NCBI GenBank assembly: GCA_963712655.1 | Contig: CAVQIT010000004.1 | Location: 62,001-126,000, forward strand | Length of the DNA: 64,000 nucleotides | Source of the DNA: Pollutimonas sp963712655 | GTDB taxonomy: Bacteria > Pseudomonadota > Gammaproteobacteria > Burkholderiales > Burkholderiaceae_B | Reading direction: 5' to 3' | Made by a program: the position numbers and the translations under genes | Notes under the pieces: model-generated | What the model was told of the DNA's origin: nothing | Seen by the model: only the letters and a program-made list of their open reading frames with translations | Database searches by the model: none | Shown here: positions 5,861-14,425 of the stretch, piece after piece | Numbering within the stretch: position 1 is the first letter of the stretch | Layout of the letters: every line of letters starts with the position of its first letter

Positions 5861-6669
5861 GCGGCCTTGCATGTCCGACCTGCCCGAGGCCAGGCTTGGT
5901 CGTATTTCTTGTCGAGCAGATAGATCGCACCCATGTTTTGCATGGCTGTGCCCAGGCCTTTTTCGAACGCAAGCTGCGCCAGCGGTAGTGTTTTTCTGTA
6001 CAGCTCGGCTCGCATTTCGTCGGAAATGCCGTATGGGCTATAGACCTCCCTGGCGTAGGAGATCATCGCGGCGCGAATCGCCGTATCGCCAAAACCAGCC
6101 TCATACGCCTGAACGTGATAGTCGCCGGCTGCCATGAAGTCGCTCTGCAGCCATTTTGCGGTGCCCAGGTTGTAGAGCGTGGGCAACTTCAGTCCCAGCG
6201 CCAGCGCGCGCTTGAGATAAGCTTCCGCCGCCACGGGGTCGGGAGGCAGAGATCGCTTTGGATCTCCCTGCAACAGTAGCAGCCCCAGGTTATTGAGCGC
6301 CCGTGGATGGTCTTGTTTGGCGGCCAGCTGGTAATAATGCAGAGCCTGGGCGCCGTCGGCCGCTACCCCGCTACCCGATTGATACGCCTTGCCGAGCAAA
6401 TACTGCGCTTGGGCGTCGCCGGCTTGCGCGGCAGGCACGGCTTGCCGGAGAAATGTCTCGTACTGCTTGGCGTCGAATATGGCTTCGAGGGGGGATTTGG
6501 GCTTGGCGGCCGCGGCGTTTGCCGCCGGCAGCCCGCCGGCGGCAAGGCAGGCAGCCAGCGCTATGCAGCGCAGGAGCAAGCGCGTCTTTTGCTGCGGGCG
6601 CAATGCCTGCTTTCGATTCCCGGACGGCCGATCATTCATGAAAGGGGAAAAGGCTTCGGTGTCATCCAT
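5857..6669 (-). CDS. Exported Sel1/TPR-like repeat protein
   Basis: About 270 residues. After a basic N-terminus comes a hydrophobic signal segment ('LLLRCIALAACLAAGGLPAANA'), so the protein is probably periplasmic. Sel1-like repeats follow: 'AQYLLGKAYQSGSGVAADGAQALHYY', 'ALNNLGLLLLQGDP', 'AYLKRALALGLKLPTLYNLG' and 'AMQNMGAIYLLDKKYDQA'. Such solenoids mediate protein-protein contacts in envelope stress and secretion. Start uncertain: ATGs at 6702, 6669 and 6639 all lack a clear Shine-Dalgarno. The C-terminal end is abrupt in the last repeat, so a frame error near 5870 is possible. Confidence 0.7.
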   Translation of the reverse strand: MDDTEAFSPFMNDRPSGNRKQALRPQQKTRLLLRCIALAACLAAGGLPAANAAAAKPKSPLEAIFDAKQYETFLRQAVPAAQAGDAQAQYLLGKAYQSGSGVAADGAQALHYYQLAAKQDHPRALNNLGLLLLQGDPKRSLPPDPVAAEAYLKRALALGLKLPTLYNLGTAKWLQSDFMAAGDYHVQAYEAGFGDTAIRAAMISYAREVYSPYGISDEMRAELYRKTLPLAQLAFEKGLGTAMQNMGAIYLLDKKYDQAWPRAGRTCKAA

Positions 6670-6996
6670 GGCAGCTAGTGCGAGACGCGGCGAGCACCGC
6701 ACTGGTTTCCGTTCTTGCAGGGATTGCCATCATAACTTGCTGCGTCAAACGGCATCGATACGCCTTGCTGAAGTGCGGACGAAGTCCTTGGCAGCGGCTG
6801 TTTTTTTGATGAATGACTCGCTGTCACTGGCTGGCAGGTGTGGTTTGTTTGACCACTCCGGATTGACTTGGCCACGCCGACGAGTCCGGTTTGCTGCCGA
6901 TTGTCCACAAATTACCGCTTGCTTTTTCTTACTTCTTGCTACGGTTCAAAATGGTCCGTATTATCTGGCCTGGGAAAAATATCAGGGAAAACACGT
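6670..6996. other. 327-bp intergenic region with divergent gene starts
   Basis: No convincing gene. The right part carries the promoter described at 6936-6964; nothing else is distinctive. Confidence 0.5.
6936..6964 (+). promoter_or_regulatory. Sigma-70-type promoter for the 6997 gene
   Basis: TTGCTA (6936-6941), a 17-bp spacer, TATTAT (6959-6964). Expected start near 6971, leaving a short leader with AGGGA before ATG 6997. Confidence 0.6.
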
Positions 6997-7560
6997 ATGG
7001 GCATTATCGACTTCCTGACATGGATTGAAGAGCACCGCGGTCTGGCGGCGTGGGTGCAGGCGCTTGCGTCCGTCGCGGCGATTTGGTGGGTTGGAAAGCT
7101 TGCCAGAATGCAGTTGAAAGAGCAGAAGCGGGCTCAGGACGCAGCGGATATGGCCGGGAGTCTTCGGAATATCGATTCGTTTGTCGCCATGGCGGCCGTG
7201 GCGCTGCAAGAGGTCGGGAATGCCGAGGCGTCGGCGCGCAGCGGCGGCGGCGCTCCGGTCACTTATGCGATGCAGACGTATGAGCGCAAATCGTTCGAAG
7301 GGCTGATCAACGCCTTGAATGCCTATCCGGTTCATCAGCTCCCGACGGCCGTGATGGTTGGCGCGGCGCAACGGTTCAGGGACGGGTTCACGCAAGCAAG
7401 CCTGACCACTCAGGAGTGGACCGAGGCGGTGCGCCGCAAGGACGCGCGCTTGACGGAAGAGCGCGCCGCTTACTTGGCGCAGACGTTCGAGTATTTGTCG
7501 TCGCAGCTTGAAGCGCTTGGAAAGGCGCGCGAAGAACTGAGCATTGCGGGGCAGGAATAG
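6997..7560 (+). CDS. Hypothetical membrane-anchored protein, 187 aa
   Basis: ATG at 6997 has AGGGA (6984-6988) at 8 bases, so the longer upstream frame is discarded. The N-terminus 'MGIIDFLTWIEEHRGLAAWVQALASVAAIWWVGKLA' forms one hydrophobic segment (about residues 15-35). The remainder is helical and charged ('QLKEQKRAQDAADMAGS', 'EERAAYLAQTFEYLSSQLEALGKAREEL'), probably coiled-coil in the cytoplasm. It looks like the many small one-TM proteins of unknown role near phage or accessory genes. No family assigned. Confidence 0.65.
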   Translation: MGIIDFLTWIEEHRGLAAWVQALASVAAIWWVGKLARMQLKEQKRAQDAADMAGSLRNIDSFVAMAAVALQEVGNAEASARSGGGAPVTYAMQTYERKSFEGLINALNAYPVHQLPTAVMVGAAQRFRDGFTQASLTTQEWTEAVRRKDARLTEERAAYLAQTFEYLSSQLEALGKAREELSIAGQE

Positions 7561-7611
7561 GATGGCCGGATGCGGGGCAAGTTTGTCGCATTGTTTTTTC
7601 ACAGGAATGAT

Positions 7612-7977
7612 ATGTTGATTCAGAAATTATCAGTGTTGGCGTGCATGGGCATGGCCTTGTGTGCATTGGCGGCGCCCGCGGGCGCCGCCAATGGCGATCG
7701 CGAGCAAATCATCCTGGCGATGCGCGAGCAACTGAAGGATCCGGCCAACGCCAAGCTCAAGGATATTGTCCTGTTGCTGGACGAAAATGGAAAAAAGACG
7801 GTCTGCGCGCAATCCGCCTCGAATATTCCGCGGCAAGGCCCGTCGGGGACGCCGGTTGCCGGGTCCAGCCAGGACAGAAGCGATAACGGGCGCGGCTACC
7901 ATGTCCTGGGACCACGCGATGCGGAGGGCAATGTATGCCTGGGCGGGCAGCTTGCCGTGGCCAAGGCGTCAAAGTAG
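7612..7977 (+). CDS. Exported hypothetical protein, 121 aa
   Basis: Start at ATG 7612 with AGGA five bases upstream. Signal peptide 'MLIQKLSVLACMGMALCALAAPAGAA' with an AxA-type cleavage site. The mature part has 'REQLKDPANAKLKDIVLL' and 'GYHVLGPRDAEGNVCLGG', with two Cys residues that could pair in the periplasm. The 'DP..AKLKD' and 'VCG'-type segments resemble short periplasmic proteins common in Burkholderiales, but no function is known. Confidence 0.6.
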   Translation: MLIQKLSVLACMGMALCALAAPAGAANGDREQIILAMREQLKDPANAKLKDIVLLLDENGKKTVCAQSASNIPRQGPSGTPVAGSSQDRSDNGRGYHVLGPRDAEGNVCLGGQLAVAKASK

Positions 7978-7995
7978 AAGCGCGCGGCGGCGGGT

Positions 7996-8766
7996 CTATT
8001 CGCGTTTCTTGCGCATATACAGCATGGGTGGGACGCCCATCGATTTTTTGAACATGGTCGAGAAAGCGGAAGAGCTTTCGTAACCCATATCCAGCGCAAT
8101 GCTGGTGATGCTTGCTCCTAGCGACAGACGCGACAAGGCTACAAAAACGCATGCCTGCTGCCGCCAGGCAATGAATGTCATGCCGGTATTGGCCACGAAG
8201 CGCCTATAAAACGTACGCTCGCTGATATGCAATTGCGCGGCCCAGTCCGCGGGTGTCGATACTTGTGTCGGCGACTTGAAGAATGCATGGCATAGCTTTG
8301 CCAGCGGTGCGTCCCTGGGCATGGGAAGATGCAGGGGAGCAACCGCCTGGATACCGGCCTCCCGCAGCAACATCTTCATTAACAACTCGTCTCGCGAGCC
8401 TTGCGCATAGAGCAAAGGCACTTTCATCGCGGCGCTGATCAATTCCTTCAGCAGGGGCGATACTTCGATTACCCGGCATTCCGGCGGCGGCTGCTCAAAT
8501 GCCGAATTGCGAAAGTACAGGCTGTGCGTTTGTACGTTTATCGTGCGCAATTGATGCAACACCCCGGCGGGAATCCAGACCGCGAAGCCGGGCGGAACGA
8601 TCCATGTTCCGAATTTCGTTTCCAGTTGCAAGATACCGCTGACGGCATACATCAGTTGTATTCGCTGATGCGCATGAGTCGCCACGACATGTCCATCGGG
8701 GTATGTGGACTCGACCGCAATGACGTCTCTGTCGGTGTGTTCCAGCCTATCGATTTTGCTGTGCAT
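7996..8766 (-). CDS. AraC-family transcriptional regulator
   Basis: 256 residues. N-terminal cupin-type sensing domain with 'HVVATHAHQRIQLMYAVSGIL' and 'GTWIVPPGFAVWIPAGVLHQL'. The C-terminal double HTH shows 'WAAQLHISERTFYRRFVANTGMTFIAWRQQA' and 'ITSIALDMGYESSSAFSTMFKKSMGVPP', the standard AraC signature. It is transcribed divergently from the MFS exporter at 8882 and probably controls it through the inverted repeat at 8794-8813. The ligand is unknown. Confidence 0.92.
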   Translation of the reverse strand: MHSKIDRLEHTDRDVIAVESTYPDGHVVATHAHQRIQLMYAVSGILQLETKFGTWIVPPGFAVWIPAGVLHQLRTINVQTHSLYFRNSAFEQPPPECRVIEVSPLLKELISAAMKVPLLYAQGSRDELLMKMLLREAGIQAVAPLHLPMPRDAPLAKLCHAFFKSPTQVSTPADWAAQLHISERTFYRRFVANTGMTFIAWRQQACVFVALSRLSLGASITSIALDMGYESSSAFSTMFKKSMGVPPMLYMRKKRE

Positions 8767-8793
8767 GATTCATGGCCGAAATTCAATGATGGT

Positions 8794-8813
8794 TGTCTTA
8801 TATTATAAAGACA
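8794..8813. promoter_or_regulatory. Inverted repeat between AraC regulator and MFS gene
   Basis: TGTCTT-(8 bp ATATTATA)-AAGACA, perfect 6-bp arms, in the 115-bp divergent intergenic region. The AT-rich centre could also hold a -10 element. Confidence 0.45.
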
Positions 8814-8881
8814 GCCTAGCTGGTATTTCTTATAGTTGATCTAATTTCTTGAGTCACTGTTTGATCCGCCGAGAGCGCAAC

Positions 8882-10102
8882 ATGAATGAAACCGCAGTAG
8901 TGTCCGCCGTGCCGGCGTCCCGCAGCTCTGGCGTCGCCTATGGCGTGCTGAGCGCCATCAGCGTGGCGCATTTGCTCAATGACATGATGCAGTCGGTGTT
9001 GCTGGCGATCTATCCTGTGCTCAAGGGAAGCTTCGATTTGAATTTCACGCAAGTCGGGGTGATTACGCTTGCCTTCCAGTTTTCGTCCTCCTTGCTGCAA
9101 CCCTTGATCGGCCATTTCACCGACAAGCGCCCCAAACCGTATTCGCTGCCCATGGGAATGGGCTTTACCTTGTTGGGCCTGCTGTTGCTGTCCCAGGCCT
9201 GGAATTTTTCCAGCGTGGTGGTTGCGGCATCGCTGATAGGCATGGGGTCGTCGGTATTTCATCCCGAGTCATCCCGCGTTGCGCGCATGGCTTCGGCCGG
9301 CCATCATGGCCTGGCGCAATCCATTTTCCAGGTCGGAGGGAATCTTGGATCGTCGCTCGGGCCTTTGGTGGCGGCCCTGGTCATTGTGCCTTTCGGGCAG
9401 GGCAGCGTGGCGTGGTTTTCGCTGGCGGCCTTGCTTGCCATGCTGATATTGTTTCAGGTCAGCCGGTGGTATTCGTTCCATCTCAATAGCGCGCGCGGGC
9501 GCTCGGCGCTGGCCAAGACGGACACGGGATTGACGCGCAGGCAGGTGGTCCGCGCGCTGGCCATATTGCTGGTCCTGGTTTTTTCCAAATATTTTTACCT
9601 CGCCGGCCTCAACAGCTATCTGACTTTCTATCTGATGCACCGTTTCGGCATATCCATACAAAATGCGCAGTATTGCCTGTTTGTCTTTTTATTCGCCGTG
9701 GCGCTGGGTACGATAGTCGGCGGGCCGGTGGGCGACCGCATTGGCCGAAAACGGGTGATACTGGGGTCTATCCTGGGGGCGGCGCCGTTCGCATTGATAC
9801 TGCCGTTTGCCAATTTATTCTGGACCATCGTGCTGGTGTTTGTGATCGGCGTGGTGATAGCCTCGGCATTCTCCGCCATATTGGTCTATGCTCAAGAACT
9901 GGCCCCCGGCAAGACCGGTACGATCTCCGGATTGTTCTTCGGCCTGGCGTTCGGCATGGCGGGCATAGGTGCGGCGGCCTTGGGCGCTTTGGCCGACGCG
10001 ACCAGTATCGAGTTCGTGTATCGCGTTTGCGCCTTTTTACCGCTATTGGGCGCGGCGGCCTTTTTGTTGCCCAACCCCAAGCACAAAAACATGGCGTCCT
10101 GA
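8882..10102 (+). CDS. MFS exporter, fosmidomycin-resistance (Fsr)-like
   Basis: 406 residues from ATG 8882 (weak GAGAG upstream); about 12 membrane segments. The first half has 'SVAHLLNDMMQSVLLAIYPVLKGSFDLNFTQVGVITLAFQFSSSLLQPLIGHFTDKRP', the opening of the Fsr-like clade. 'GMGSSVFHPESSRVARMAS' is a second Fsr hallmark, and 'GGPVGDRIGRKRVI' is the interdomain MFS loop. Proton-driven efflux of a small hydrophobic or phosphonate compound is expected. The divergent AraC gene is the probable regulator. Confidence 0.88.
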   Translation: MNETAVVSAVPASRSSGVAYGVLSAISVAHLLNDMMQSVLLAIYPVLKGSFDLNFTQVGVITLAFQFSSSLLQPLIGHFTDKRPKPYSLPMGMGFTLLGLLLLSQAWNFSSVVVAASLIGMGSSVFHPESSRVARMASAGHHGLAQSIFQVGGNLGSSLGPLVAALVIVPFGQGSVAWFSLAALLAMLILFQVSRWYSFHLNSARGRSALAKTDTGLTRRQVVRALAILLVLVFSKYFYLAGLNSYLTFYLMHRFGISIQNAQYCLFVFLFAVALGTIVGGPVGDRIGRKRVILGSILGAAPFALILPFANLFWTIVLVFVIGVVIASAFSAILVYAQELAPGKTGTISGLFFGLAFGMAGIGAAALGALADATSIEFVYRVCAFLPLLGAAAFLLPNPKHKNMAS

Positions 10103-10229
10103 CCCCTGGGCGCGCCGGTCCCTTGCGCTCGGAAACATGTGGTCGGAGATATGCAGTCGGAAACATGCGATCGAGGGCGGAAACCCCCTATACTTGCGGG
10201 CTCGATTCGCGATTGACGGAACAACACAC

Positions 10230-10559
10230 ATGATTGATGCATTGACAGCGGGCAGGCTTTACGGGGCCGCCAAGCAAGGCACGGGAAAAACAGGCGATAC
10301 CTACACGACCGCAAAGGTCAAGGTATTGGCCGGCAATGGCGATACGCTGCTGTGCAATGTCATTGCATTCGACGAAAAGGTACAGGCCGCATTATTGGCC
10401 CTGGACGATGGCGATTCGGTGGCCATGTCGGGCAGCCTTACGCCCAAGGTATATCAGGATAAAGCCGGCGATTGCCGGCCCAGCCTGGATCTCGTGTGCC
10501 ACGCCGTGCTTACGCCCTACCACGTCCAGCGCAACCGTCAAACGGCGGGCGAGGGCTAG
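10230..10559 (+). CDS. Short single-stranded-DNA-binding (SSB-like) OB-fold protein
   Basis: 109 residues, start ATG 10230. It follows the OB-fold pattern of SSB ('MIDALTAGRLYGAAKQGTGKTGDTYTTAKVKVLAGNGDTLLCNVIAF', then 'GDSVAMSGSLTPKVYQDKAG...PSLDLVCHAVLTPYH'). It lacks the long acidic C-terminal tail of housekeeping SSB. Such stand-alone proteins are annotated as ssDNA-binding in Burkholderiales. No replication genes are adjacent, so its role (competence, repair or element-derived) is open. Confidence 0.7.
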   Translation: MIDALTAGRLYGAAKQGTGKTGDTYTTAKVKVLAGNGDTLLCNVIAFDEKVQAALLALDDGDSVAMSGSLTPKVYQDKAGDCRPSLDLVCHAVLTPYHVQRNRQTAGEG

Positions 10560-10587
10560 CAGGGCCGAGTGGGCGTAGCGGGCGTGT

Positions 10588-10905
10588 TCAGGCCTTTGTG
10601 CCTGCCGTCCCGGACGTATCGGCGCGTTGCATCCGCCGTACCGTTTTGCTCAGGACCCAGTCTTGGGTCTGCTCGCTGAATGCCAGGAAATGACTGGATT
10701 TCCTGTGCGCTTCAATAGCCTGTTCGTCTGCGTAAAGCTCGTAAAGAAAAAACAAGGCCGTGTCGGAAGGGTCGCGGCACACGTCGAAATAAAGGCATCC
10801 CGGTTCATTGGCCAGCGCCGACATGGCATTTGTTTGTATGGCCGTGGCGAAATCCCGCACATGCTCGGGTTTGATATGGAAATCTACGATCAGGGCTTGT
10901 TGCAT
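10588..10905 (-). CDS. Antibiotic-biosynthesis-monooxygenase (ABM/YgiN)-like protein
   Basis: 105 residues from ATG 10905. Dimeric alpha/beta-barrel signature: 'VDFHIKPEHVRDFATAIQTNA', 'NEPGCLYFDVCRDPSDTALFFLYELYADEQAIEAHRKSSHFLAF'. The last segment (E..H..S.HF) is the classical ABM ending. Members act as quinol monooxygenases or as cofactor-free oxygenases or scavengers. The isolated position gives no substrate hint. Confidence 0.85.
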   Translation of the reverse strand: MQQALIVDFHIKPEHVRDFATAIQTNAMSALANEPGCLYFDVCRDPSDTALFFLYELYADEQAIEAHRKSSHFLAFSEQTQDWVLSKTVRRMQRADTSGTAGTKA

Positions 10906-11060
10906 AGGTAGTGAGCTCGGTTGATGCCGGGTCTGTTGACTGCACCGGCGTTGTCGTGGAAGGCGAGACTGTATTATCGCCGGACTGGAATCCGGCCGCC
11001 ATGATTGAATGCACTGTTGCCGGGACGCATTCCTTGTGGGGCCGGTCTGGTTGGCTTGAT

Positions 11061-11899
11061 TCAATCGCCGTCTTCGGTCCAGTTGGGATCGAAACCGATT
11101 CTTGTCGATAAACGGCCGCAGACATTCGCCATGATTTCTTTTATTTGTTCGATATCGGGGCGCGGTGTGCCGTCGATACGCGCGATATGGGGAATATTGA
11201 TCGCCGCCACGACCCGGCCACCTATGCCGCGGATCGGCAGGGCGATGTTGGTGATTCCATGGATCTGTATGCTGGGCATGGACGCATAGCCTTTGGCGCG
11301 CACTTCTTTGAGCAGCGCAAACAGTTGTCCCGGATCCATGGGCAGTTCACCCTCGACCCGGATATGGCTGCTCAGCATGCGCGTGCGTTCGATTTCGTCC
11401 TGATACGCCAGCAGGACATGGCCCGACGAGGTGTCGGTAAGGCCCATTACCACGCCGATTTTCAGCCCGAAAGACCAGCGCTCGGGGCTGTCGACTTGCG
11501 CGATGATAACGACGCGCCCATTCTGGAAGATCGACAAGTGCAGGATTGCCGCGCCCGCTCGGCAAGTTCGTGCAGCAAGGGCAGGGCTGCGCCCACCAGC
11601 GACTTGATGGGTTGCTGGCGATGCGCCAGCCGGAACATTTTCAGCGTCAGGGTGTAGCGGTCATTCTGGTCGGCCTGGATATAACCGCGGCGCTGCAGCG
11701 TAACGGCCATGCGGAATATTTCATTCACATTGCGGCCCAAAGCCTGGCATAGCTCGTTAAGCGTATAGCCTTCCGCGCTTTCGCTAAGCGCCTCAAGGAT
11801 GTCCAGCCCTTTTTCGAGGGCCGGCGCCGCATAGCGTATGCCTTTCTTTTCGGGTTCCTGGATGGGATCCACGGTTTCTTCTTGGGACGTGTCGCTCAT
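11061..11899 (-). CDS. IclR-family regulator, disrupted by a single-base deletion
   Basis: The N-terminal part (from ATG 11899) has the winged HTH ('PALEKGLDILEALSES', 'LNELCQALGRNVNEIFRMAVTLQRRGYI'). The C-terminal IclR ligand domain ('QNGRVVIIAQVDSPE', 'HVLLAY', 'GYASMPSIQIHGITNIALPIRGIGG') lies in another frame to 11061. The two join perfectly if one C is restored at about 11540 ('RQSC' to 'HLSIFQNG'). It is divergent from the transporter/catabolic cluster at 12264 and is its likely regulator. Either a sequencing error or a recent loss. Confidence 0.82.
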
Positions 11900-12263
11900 A
11901 GGTGTTCCGGAGGTGAGAGCCAGAATCGTACTGATAGGCAAGGCGCAAAAATTTTCTTGTTGCCCATTTTAGCAAAATAGCATACGCATTATTTCATATA
12001 AAAAAGTAAATTTTCATATATAAAATAATATTTGAAAGATATTCAGATGAATTCTATGTCATTTCATGGGGAGTACGCCGATATCAAGGGAAATCCCTAG
12101 TCAAAAACCAAAATTTATAGGTTGATCGCCATTACTTACTGGCTTAGGATAAGCGTCTGGATAGGAAAGTAGATTTTACAAATAAAATGATGAGGGGCAA
12201 GCACCATCCAAAGCGATTCATGCGCAAGCCTTGGGCGTTTGCGCTTCATTTCACAGGGCTCGA
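11900..12263. other. 364-bp AT-rich divergent regulatory region
   Basis: No gene. Markedly AT-rich between about 11950 and 12130, unlike its neighbours. It separates the IclR gene from the ABC cluster and must contain both promoters. It holds the TTTCATATA repeats described separately. Confidence 0.6.
11992..12020. promoter_or_regulatory. Candidate IclR operator: TTTCATATA repeated at 20 bp
   Basis: TTTCATATA at 11992-12000 and again at 12012-12020, a 20-bp period (two helical turns), in the IclR/ABC divergent region. A third weaker match may follow at 12060 (ATTTCAT). Confidence 0.4.
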
Positions 12264-12947
12264 ATGACTTACGAGTTTGATTTTCAAAGCGTGCTGGCTT
12301 ATTGGCCGATGTTCCTGGAAGGCGCCTGGACGACCTTGCAGATGTCATTCTGGGCCACGCTGGCGGGCTTTGTCATAGGCGTACTGTGTGCCGTGGCGCG
12401 CAGCGGCGGGCCGGCGTGGCTGCGCCGGATTGTCGGTGCTTATGTTGAAATCATTCGCAATACGCCCTTGCTGATACAAAGTTATTTCCTGATATTCGGC
12501 ATGGCCAACATCGGCCTGCGGCTACCCATAATGGTCGGCGCGATCCTGGCTCTGGTAATCAATATTGGCGCTTATACCTGTGAAATCGTCCGTGCCGGCA
12601 TCGAATCCATACACAAAGGGCAGCGCGAAGCCGCCGAATGCCTGGGGCTTTCGTCCGCCCAGGTCTATTGGCACATTATCCTGCGTCCCGCGATCGAAAG
12701 AGTCTATCCGGCGCTAAGCAGTCAATACGTGCTGCTGATGCTGGTGACCAGCATTTTGTCAGCCGTCGGGGCCGACGAACTGTTCGCCGTATCCAATTCG
12801 GTGCAAGCCAATACCTTCCGGAATTTCGAGATTTTCATCGTTTTGTGGGTTGTGTACCTGGCCCTGTCGGCGATGGTGCGCGCGGCGTTCTGGCTGGTCG
12901 CCCAATTCGCATTTGTACGGCGCCGCAAGCTCGGCACGCCTTTGTGA
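12264..12947 (+). CDS. Polar amino-acid-type ABC transporter permease 1
   Basis: 227 residues from ATG 12264 (AGGG upstream). HisMQ-type inner-membrane protein with about 5 membrane segments. The EAA loop is intact: 'SIHKGQREAAECLGLSSAQVYWHIILRPAIERVYPAL'. The N-terminal signature 'FLEGAWTTLQMSFWATLAGFVIGVLCAVAR' and 'EIIRNTPLLIQSYFLIF' match His/Glu/Gln/Arg/opine permeases. First gene of the 12.3-21.8 kb cluster; pairs with the permease at 12958 and ATPase at 13592. Confidence 0.92.
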   Translation: MTYEFDFQSVLAYWPMFLEGAWTTLQMSFWATLAGFVIGVLCAVARSGGPAWLRRIVGAYVEIIRNTPLLIQSYFLIFGMANIGLRLPIMVGAILALVINIGAYTCEIVRAGIESIHKGQREAAECLGLSSAQVYWHIILRPAIERVYPALSSQYVLLMLVTSILSAVGADELFAVSNSVQANTFRNFEIFIVLWVVYLALSAMVRAAFWLVAQFAFVRRRKLGTPL

Positions 12948-12957
12948 AGGGGCGCGC

Positions 12958-13608
12958 ATGATGACCACGCAACAGTTCGAGTATTTATTGCAAGGCGCCT
13001 GGGGGACATTGCTGCTGTCGTGCCTGACCTTTGTCTTTTCCGGCTTGCTGGGGCTGCTGGTTGCGCTTGCCCGAGTTTCGCCCGCCGCCTCGGTGCGCAG
13101 CCTGGCTTCGGCTTATATCCAGGTCATACAAGGCACGCCTTTGCTGGTCCTGATGGGTATTTGCTTTTATGGCCCGAACTTGCTGGGCATGACCAGCGTC
13201 CCGGCCCTGTTTGCCGCCACGCTGGCGCTGACCATTCAGTCCAGCGCTTATTTCGGCGAGATATGGCGCGGCTGCATCCAGTCGGTTGCGAAAAGCCAGT
13301 GGGAAGCCGCCGAATGCCTGGGCCTGAGCCGTTTGCAGCGCATGGCCAAAGTCATTTTGCCGCAGGCCTTGCGCATCGCCACGCCGCCCACCGTGGGCTT
13401 CATGGTGCAAATCGTCAAGAACACATCCATAGCGTCGTTGGTCATCGGCTATGCCGAACTGTCCTACAACTCCAAGATACTGAACAACGCCACCTTCGAG
13501 CCCTTTCTGTACTTTGGCTGCGCCGCCTTCTTGTATTTCATTATTTGTTATCCCTTGTCCCGGTTGAGCCTGAAACTGGAAAGGAGGCTGAATGCCGCCC
13601 GTGGTTGA
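12958..13608 (+). CDS. Polar amino-acid-type ABC transporter permease 2
   Basis: 216 residues; tandem ATGs at 12958/12961, 10 bases after the first permease. HisMQ family: 'LLQGAWGTLLLSCLTFVFSGLLGLLVALARVS', 'IQGTPLLVLMGICFYGPN'. EAA loop 'SVAKSQWEAAECLGLSRLQRMAKVILPQALRIATPP'. The 3' end overlaps the ATPase gene by 17 bases, indicating coupling. It forms the heterodimeric channel with the product of 12264. Confidence 0.92.
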   Translation: MMTTQQFEYLLQGAWGTLLLSCLTFVFSGLLGLLVALARVSPAASVRSLASAYIQVIQGTPLLVLMGICFYGPNLLGMTSVPALFAATLALTIQSSAYFGEIWRGCIQSVAKSQWEAAECLGLSRLQRMAKVILPQALRIATPPTVGFMVQIVKNTSIASLVIGYAELSYNSKILNNATFEPFLYFGCAAFLYFIICYPLSRLSLKLERRLNAARG

Positions 13609-14320
13609 ACTAAAGAATGTACACAAGCGATTCGGCGATCAGCATGTGCTCAAAGGGATTTCGCTGTCCGTCGATAAAGGTGAAATTCTGGCGGTGATAG
13701 GCCAGAGCGGTTCCGGGAAAAGCACTGCGTTGCGCTGCATGGACCATCTGGAAACGGTGGATGAGGGCGAAATCACCGTATGCGGCCATAAGCTCAATAG
13801 CAAAGGCCTCGATCTGCGCAGCTTGCGGCAAGATGTGGGCATTGTTTTTCAAAGCTATAACCTGTTTCCCCATTTGACCGTCCTGCAAAACATCACCCTG
13901 GCGCTGGTTCATGTCAAGAAGCTGACCAGGCAAAAGTCGCGCGAGATCGCGGACCAAGCGCTGATGCAAGTAGGCCTGGCCGAGAAGCGCGATGCCTACC
14001 CGGAACAGTTGTCGGGCGGGCAGCAACAGCGGGTGGCGATCGCGCGCTCCCTGGCCATGGATCCGCAAGTGATGTTGTTCGATGAGGTCACGTCGGCCCT
14101 GGACCCTCAATTGACGGGCGAGGTGCTCAAGGTGATCGAGGCGCTGGCGAACAAGGGGATGACCATGGTGCTGGTCACCCACGAAATGGCGTTTGCCTAC
14201 CGCCTTGCCAGCCGCATTGTTTTCATGCACCAGGGGCAAGTATGGGAGGAAGGCGGCAGCCAGATTCTGAAGAATCCGGCAACCCAAGAGTTGCGGGATT
14301 TTGTCGGCAACGGTTTGTAG
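13592..14320 (+). CDS. Polar amino-acid-type ABC transporter ATPase
   Basis: 242 residues, full length for GlnQ/HisP-type ATPases. Walker A 'GQSGSGKST', Q-loop 'VFQSYNLFPHLTVLQNI', signature 'LSGGQQQRVAIARSLAMDP', Walker B 'VMLFDEVTSALDP', H-loop 'VLVTHEM'. The start overlaps the preceding permease. It energises uptake with the binding proteins encoded at 14426 and/or 17049. Confidence 0.95.
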   Translation: MPPVVELKNVHKRFGDQHVLKGISLSVDKGEILAVIGQSGSGKSTALRCMDHLETVDEGEITVCGHKLNSKGLDLRSLRQDVGIVFQSYNLFPHLTVLQNITLALVHVKKLTRQKSREIADQALMQVGLAEKRDAYPEQLSGGQQQRVAIARSLAMDPQVMLFDEVTSALDPQLTGEVLKVIEALANKGMTMVLVTHEMAFAYRLASRIVFMHQGQVWEEGGSQILKNPATQELRDFVGNGL

Positions 14321-14425
14321 TTTGGCGCCGGATGCCGCCGCGTCGCGGCGCAGCCGGGTAGACGATATCAAAAGAGAGACAACAATGAATACAAAAAAAA
14401 TGGGCAAGAAAAAACGGCGTTCCAC

